From assembly GCA_900541565.1 (NCBI GenBank), contig UQKB01000002.1, forward strand, positions 62,001-126,000: a DNA stretch of 64,000 bases, given 5' to 3'. Shown here piece by piece: positions 60,190 to 64,000 of the stretch. The notes under the pieces were generated by a model. It saw only the letters and a program-made list of their open reading frames with translations. It was not told the origin of the DNA and made no database searches. This DNA comes from an uncultured Oscillospiraceae bacterium. GTDB lineage: Bacteria; Bacillota; Clostridia; Oscillospirales; Acutalibacteraceae. The position numbers and the translations under genes are program-made. Each line of letters begins with the position of its first letter. The first letter of the stretch is position 1.

Positions 60190-60844
60190 TCCAAAGGAAA
60201 TTATTCGGCCCGCTGCCGTGTTGGTCATTATATGCATTGTGATTGCTGCGCTGCTTGCGGGCACAAACGAGCTGACAAAGGAGCCAATTGCCGAGCAGAC
60301 GCAGCTGCAGGCGCAGCAGGCCAGGGAAATCGTCCTGCCCCAGGCAAGCCGCTTTGAACCGGTTCCCGCAGACGCCGTACAGTCTTTAGGCCTTCCCGAC
60401 GGTTGTTATTTTGCGCTTGATAAAGACAACCGGGTTATTGGCGTTACAATTACAACCGCCGCCAAGGGCTACGGCGGGGATATAACGGTGATTGTCGGCA
60501 TTGACAGTACGCAAGATTCTGTCAGCGGCGTTTCGATCTTATCTCAGGACGAAACGCCCGGGCTTGGTTCCAATGCAACAAATGCGGAATTTACAGACCA
60601 GTATAAACAGCCTCTGCCCCAAAACGGCTTTTCCGTGATTAAAAACGCACAGCCAAAAGACGGGGAGATTGCAGCGATCACAGGCGCCACCATTACCTCT
60701 GACGCCGTAACGGCCGCTGTAAACGAGGCTTTGTCCGTTTACAACAATACGCTAAAAAAGTATGACGTTTCGCTTGGCCTGTGGGAAGATGTGCTTTCTG
60801 CCATACAGGCTAAGCCAGACAGCAGCAAGGGAGGCGCTGACTAA
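60176..60844 (+). CDS. rnfG: Rnf complex subunit G
   Basis: 222-residue subunit with one N-terminal helix (about 12-30) and a periplasm-side domain that holds covalent FMN on a threonine of TGATITS (169-175). The ATG at 60176 has GGAGG upstream and overlaps the rnfD end; its stop shares bases with the rnfE start (TAATG). Confidence 0.96.
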   Translation: MKSLNPKEIIRPAAVLVIICIVIAALLAGTNELTKEPIAEQTQLQAQQAREIVLPQASRFEPVPADAVQSLGLPDGCYFALDKDNRVIGVTITTAAKGYGGDITVIVGIDSTQDSVSGVSILSQDETPGLGSNATNAEFTDQYKQPLPQNGFSVIKNAQPKDGEIAAITGATITSDAVTAAVNEALSVYNNTLKKYDVSLGLWEDVLSAIQAKPDSSKGGAD

Positions 60845-61527
60845 TGGCAAAAAAAACATTGCTGCAGGAATTTACCAAAGGCATTGTTAAAGAAAACCCC
60901 GTTTTATGCCTGGTCCTTGGGACCTGTCCTACGCTTGCCGTTACAACGGCAGCCTCAAACGCAATCGGGATGGGCATTGCAGCGACGCTGGTTCTGGTTT
61001 GCTCTAACGCCGCAATTTCCCTTCTTAGAAAGTGGATTCCGGATAAAGTGCGGATTCCGGCTTATATAACAGTCATTGCAGGCTTTGTTACAGTGGTACA
61101 AATGCTTGTCAAAGCCTTTGCTCCCGCAATCGATCAATCCCTGGGGATTTACCTGCCGCTGATCGTCGTAAACTGCATTATTCTTGGCAGGGCGGAAATG
61201 TACGCCAGCAAAAACAAGGTGATCCCTTCCATAATCGACGGCCTGGGCATGGGCGTAGGCTTTACCGCCGCCATGCTTTTGATGGGGATCATCCGCGAAT
61301 TTCTCGGTACGGGCTGTGTTTTCGGCGTCCCTCTGACGGCCGATCTGTTTGACCCGATTCTGATCTTTATTTTGCCGCCCGGCGGTTTTTTCGTATTTGG
61401 CATGCTGATCGCGCTTGCAAACCGGCTTAGCGGAAACCGCAAAAAGCCGGAAGAAACCGCCTGCGGCGCCTGCCCGCTTGCCGGCAGCTGCTCCAAAATC
61501 AAAAAGGAGGAGGAACGCCCGCAATGA
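60844..61527 (+). CDS. rnfE: Rnf complex subunit E, with cysteine-rich tail
   Basis: 227-residue membrane subunit with six helices; cysteines in GTCPTLAVT and VVNCIILGRAE, one in each half, bind an [2Fe-2S] cluster shared with RnfA. The C-terminal tail after the last helix contains ETACGACPLAGSC, three more cysteines that I do not recall as standard for RnfE. Overlaps rnfA by four bases. Confidence 0.95.
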   Translation: MAKKTLLQEFTKGIVKENPVLCLVLGTCPTLAVTTAASNAIGMGIAATLVLVCSNAAISLLRKWIPDKVRIPAYITVIAGFVTVVQMLVKAFAPAIDQSLGIYLPLIVVNCIILGRAEMYASKNKVIPSIIDGLGMGVGFTAAMLLMGIIREFLGTGCVFGVPLTADLFDPILIFILPPGGFFVFGMLIALANRLSGNRKKPEETACGACPLAGSCSKIKKEEERPQ

Positions 61528-62132
61528 ACATACAGCAGCTTGTGGCCGTATTTTTGGCGGCAATCCTTACGGAAAATTATGTCTTAAGCAAATTTTTGGG
61601 CATTTGTCCGTTTTTGGGCGTTTCTAAAAAGCTGAACACCGCTGTGGGGATGAGCGTTGCCGTTACCTTTGTTATGGTGCTTTCCACCGCTGTGACCTAT
61701 CCTATTTATGAAAACCTGCTGGTTCCCAATCATCTGGATTATCTGCAGACGATCCTTTTTATTTTGGTAATTGCCGGTCTTGTACAGCTTGTAGAAATTA
61801 TTTTAAAAAAATACATGCCGCCCCTTTATAACTCGCTTGGTATTTATTTGCCGTTGATTACAACCAACTGCGCCGTTTTAGGCGTTACCATGCTGGTGCT
61901 GGAAAAGGCCGCGGCCGACCCTTCTTATACCTATATTACGGCGCTTGTAAACACGTTTGGCGCGGGCATAGGCTTTTTGGTTGCAATGGTCATGTTTGCC
62001 GGCGTGCGGGAGCGTTTGGAGGAATGCGACATTCCAAAATGCTTAAAGGGCCTGCCTATTACGCTGGTGGCCGCGTCTTTGGTATCTATTTCATTTTTAG
62101 GCTTTGCCGGGCTTGTTGACGGCCTTATGTAA
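61524..62132 (+). CDS. rnfA: Rnf complex subunit A
   Basis: 202-residue membrane subunit, six helices, inverted-topology homologue of RnfE. Cluster cysteines lie in LGICPFLGV and TTNCAVLGV. Start overlaps rnfE. Confidence 0.97.
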   Translation: MNIQQLVAVFLAAILTENYVLSKFLGICPFLGVSKKLNTAVGMSVAVTFVMVLSTAVTYPIYENLLVPNHLDYLQTILFILVIAGLVQLVEIILKKYMPPLYNSLGIYLPLITTNCAVLGVTMLVLEKAAADPSYTYITALVNTFGAGIGFLVAMVMFAGVRERLEECDIPKCLKGLPITLVAASLVSISFLGFAGLVDGLM

Positions 62133-62175
62133 ACACGGTTGCAAAATTATTAAAACGGAAAGGGTATGGTAAACG

Positions 62176-62973
62176 ATGAACCCGGTTTTACTTGCCGTTT
62201 TGACGGTGGGCTTTATTGGCCTGATTGTAGGTCTTGTGCTTGCGATCGCTTCCGCTTTGCTGTCTGTACCCAAGGACGAAAAAGCGCAGGCTATCCTGGA
62301 CCTTCTGCCGGGCGCCAACTGCGGCGCATGCGGGTATTCCGGCTGCTCGGGGTATGCCGATGCGCTGTCCAAAGGGACGGCAAAGCCTGGTTTGTGCGCC
62401 CCCGGCGGTGAAGAAACCACAAAGGCAATTGCTGCCATGCTGGGTACAGAGCCGGTAAAAAGCCAGCGCAAAACGGCCGTTGTTTTTTGTATAGGCGGTC
62501 CGGACCACACGGCAAACAAAATGCTTTACCAGGGCATTTCCTCCTGCCAGGCGGCAGTGCAGCTGCATGGCGGCACAGGGAAATGCAGCTATGGCTGTAT
62601 GGGCTTTGGCGACTGCAAAGCCGCCTGTGAATACGATGCCGTTACGGTATGCAACGGACTTGCCCGCATAAACCCCACCCTTTGCAGGGCATGCGGAAAA
62701 TGTGTAAACGCCTGCCCCAAAGAGCTGATCCGCCTGGTGCCGGTAAAGCAGCAGGCCATTGCTCTTTGCAGCAACTGCGATAAGGGCGCCGATACAAAAA
62801 AAGCCTGTACTGCCGGATGCATTGGGTGTATGCGCTGTGTAAAGGCATGTCCCCACGGCGCTGTGAAAGTGGAAAACTTCAAAGCCACCGTAGACCCTGC
62901 GCTATGCACGGGCTGCTATGCCTGTATTGCGCAATGCAAGCAGGGCTGCCTTATAAAAGCGTTTGCACAGTAG
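62176..62973 (+). CDS. rnfB: Rnf complex subunit B (ferredoxin-accepting)
   Basis: 265-residue subunit with an N-terminal membrane anchor (about 5-27), a four-cysteine Fe-S domain (NCGACGYSGCSGYA...GLC) and several ferredoxin-type clusters (CSYGCMGFGDCKAAC, CRACGKCVNACP, CIGCMRCVKACP, CTGCYACIAQCKQGC). It takes electrons from reduced ferredoxin and passes them to the membrane subunits. Last gene of the operon, 43 bases after rnfA. Confidence 0.97.
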   Translation: MNPVLLAVLTVGFIGLIVGLVLAIASALLSVPKDEKAQAILDLLPGANCGACGYSGCSGYADALSKGTAKPGLCAPGGEETTKAIAAMLGTEPVKSQRKTAVVFCIGGPDHTANKMLYQGISSCQAAVQLHGGTGKCSYGCMGFGDCKAACEYDAVTVCNGLARINPTLCRACGKCVNACPKELIRLVPVKQQAIALCSNCDKGADTKKACTAGCIGCMRCVKACPHGAVKVENFKATVDPALCTGCYACIAQCKQGCLIKAFAQ

Positions 62974-63187
62974 CAGAACAAGGGTGCCTGCTCGCCGGTT
63001 TTGTAGCTTTGCCGTACCGTTTTATTGTGCAGCGGGAATTTTTTACTTGGAAAAATGTGATTTTTCGTAAAAAATTCATTTAATCGTAACATATGTCTGT
63101 GAAAATTCCGATATGATATTCTTTGGATTCTTGCGGAGTCTTCTGCGTTTTTCTTGAATAAAGGTAGTAAAAAGGAGTGCATTTTCT

Positions 63188-64000
63188 ATGGTTGAGGTCA
63201 AAAACCTCGTAAAGCGCTACGGCGATAAGCTGGCGGTCGACGACGTCAGTTTTACCGTGGACAGCGGTGAAATTTTAGGCTTTCTCGGCCCGAACGGCGC
63301 AGGGAAAACCACCACGATGAATATTATAACAGGGTATCTTTCGTCGACTTCTGGGACCGTTACCGTTGACGGCTGTGAAATTTTGGAAGACCCCATCGGG
63401 GCAAAGTCAAAAATTGGCTATCTTCCGGAAATTCCGCCGCTGTATCCGGACATGGTCGTCAGAAAATATTTGGAATTTATGTTTGATCTGAAAAAGGTCA
63501 CACTGCCCAAAAAAGAACATATTGAAGAGGTCTGTAAAGTTGCAAGAATCACAGACGTGGCAAACAGGCTGATAAAAAACCTTTCCAAGGGGTACAAACA
63601 GCGCGTAGGCCTTGCGCAGGCGCTGCTTGGAAACCCGCCCGTTTTGATTCTGGACGAACCTACCGTAGGGCTCGATCCCAAGCAGATTATTGAAATGCGC
63701 ACACTGATCAAGGGATTGGGAAAAAAGCACACGGTGATCCTTTCTTCCCATGTGCTGCCGGAGGTGCAGGCCACCTGTGACAGAGTAATCGTTATCAATC
63801 AGGGAAAGCTTGTTGCGGACTCTGCTACAAGCGCCCTTTCCGACACACTTTCCGGCACGCACAACCTGCTTGTACAGATTGCCGGGAACGAAACGGCCGT
63901 TATGTCGGCCATTAAAAACATAAACGGTGTGCTCAAGATGGAACGCCTTCGCAGTATTTCCTCTGATTGCACCGAATATGTAATAAAAACAGAAAAGGAC
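63188..64000 (+). CDS. ABC transporter ATP-binding protein (partial, runs off window)
   Basis: 271 residues are visible. Walker A GPNGAGKTT (about 37-45), signature NLSKGYKQRVGLAQALLG and Walker B VLILDEPTVGLDP are intact; the NPPVLILDEPTVGLDPKQI phrase resembles the GldA-type or natural-product exporter ATPases. The gene starts a new plus-strand unit 215 bases after rnfB with an AAAGGAG site at some distance from the ATG. The C-terminus and partner permease lie beyond the window. Confidence 0.92.
   Translation, partial: MVEVKNLVKRYGDKLAVDDVSFTVDSGEILGFLGPNGAGKTTTMNIITGYLSSTSGTVTVDGCEILEDPIGAKSKIGYLPEIPPLYPDMVVRKYLEFMFDLKKVTLPKKEHIEEVCKVARITDVANRLIKNLSKGYKQRVGLAQALLGNPPVLILDEPTVGLDPKQIIEMRTLIKGLGKKHTVILSSHVLPEVQATCDRVIVINQGKLVADSATSALSDTLSGTHNLLVQIAGNETAVMSAIKNINGVLKMERLRSISSDCTEYVIKTEKD

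Noticed and set aside
1..64000. tRNA, rRNA, CRISPR arrays, insertion sequences or phage genes
   Set aside because: I looked for T-loop motifs, direct spaced repeats, transposase motifs and phage gene sets on both strands and saw none; a dedicated search would be needed to exclude degenerate copies.

Overview
The window looks like chromosomal DNA of a spore-forming, strictly anaerobic member of the Clostridia, probably an Oscillospirales-type gut or sediment lineage. This is inferred from gene content (spoIIID, ypeB, spoVAE and ytaF for sporulation and germination; a six-gene Rnf complex; rubredoxin, flavodiiron protein and rubrerythrin for oxygen defence; a single-chain PurL), from Firmicutes-type signals (AGGAGG ribosome sites, TTGACA/TATAAT promoters, CIRCE) and from a base composition near 50% GC. 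I cannot name a species. I saw no rRNA, tRNA, CRISPR array, prophage or insertion sequence.

Layout. 0-5.4 kb (all minus): the start of an OmpR-type response regulator, spoIIID, a YfhO-type membrane protein and a two-subunit fumarase. 5.5-8.8 kb: a GntR/YtrA-regulated ABC exporter. 8.9-11.1 kb: a HAD phosphatase broken by a one-base frameshift, then the redox pair rubredoxin and FprA. 11.1-19.6 kb: ypeB, then the phosphate block phoB-phoR and pstS-pstC-pstA-pstB-phoU, with PhoP-box-like repeats before pstS. 19.8-22.5 kb: an XRE regulator and a KtrA/KtrB potassium uptake pair. 22.6-28.5 kb (plus): rubrerythrin, a secreted GH3 enzyme, and a wall-precursor cluster (hydrolase, membrane-anchored Mur ligase, Ddl). 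28.6-33.3 kb: an acidic protein, a CpXC protein and an AT-rich run of four exported or membrane proteins led by a ricin-lectin protein with a caspase-like His/Cys pair. 33.4-39.1 kb (minus): purL, ribF, a membrane protein and a NUDIX hydrolase; then an M14 peptidase (plus). 40.3-45.6 kb: asnB, a second GntR-ABC operon and a DUF554 protein. 45.9-54.2 kb (minus): lexA, an Mrp ATPase, a membrane protein and the heat-shock operon hrcA-grpE-dnaK-dnaJ-prmA under CIRCE. 54.3-57.6 kb: small membrane genes, ytaF with a structured leader, rpsT, a CBS-domain protein and spoVAE. 57.8-63 kb (plus): rnfCDGEAB. The window ends inside an ABC ATPase gene.

How the parts work together. Rnf couples ferredoxin oxidation to NAD+ reduction and ion pumping. 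Rubredoxin, FprA and rubrerythrin remove oxygen and peroxide. PhoBR senses phosphate limitation and should drive the pst genes. HrcA/CIRCE and LexA control heat-shock and DNA-damage genes. The most unusual items are the AT-rich secreted ricin/caspase-like locus, a PstS whose two halves are in swapped order, the ytaF leader with a 36-bp perfect palindrome and a hairpin covering its ribosome site, and several strong gene-end hairpins that lack a U-tract.
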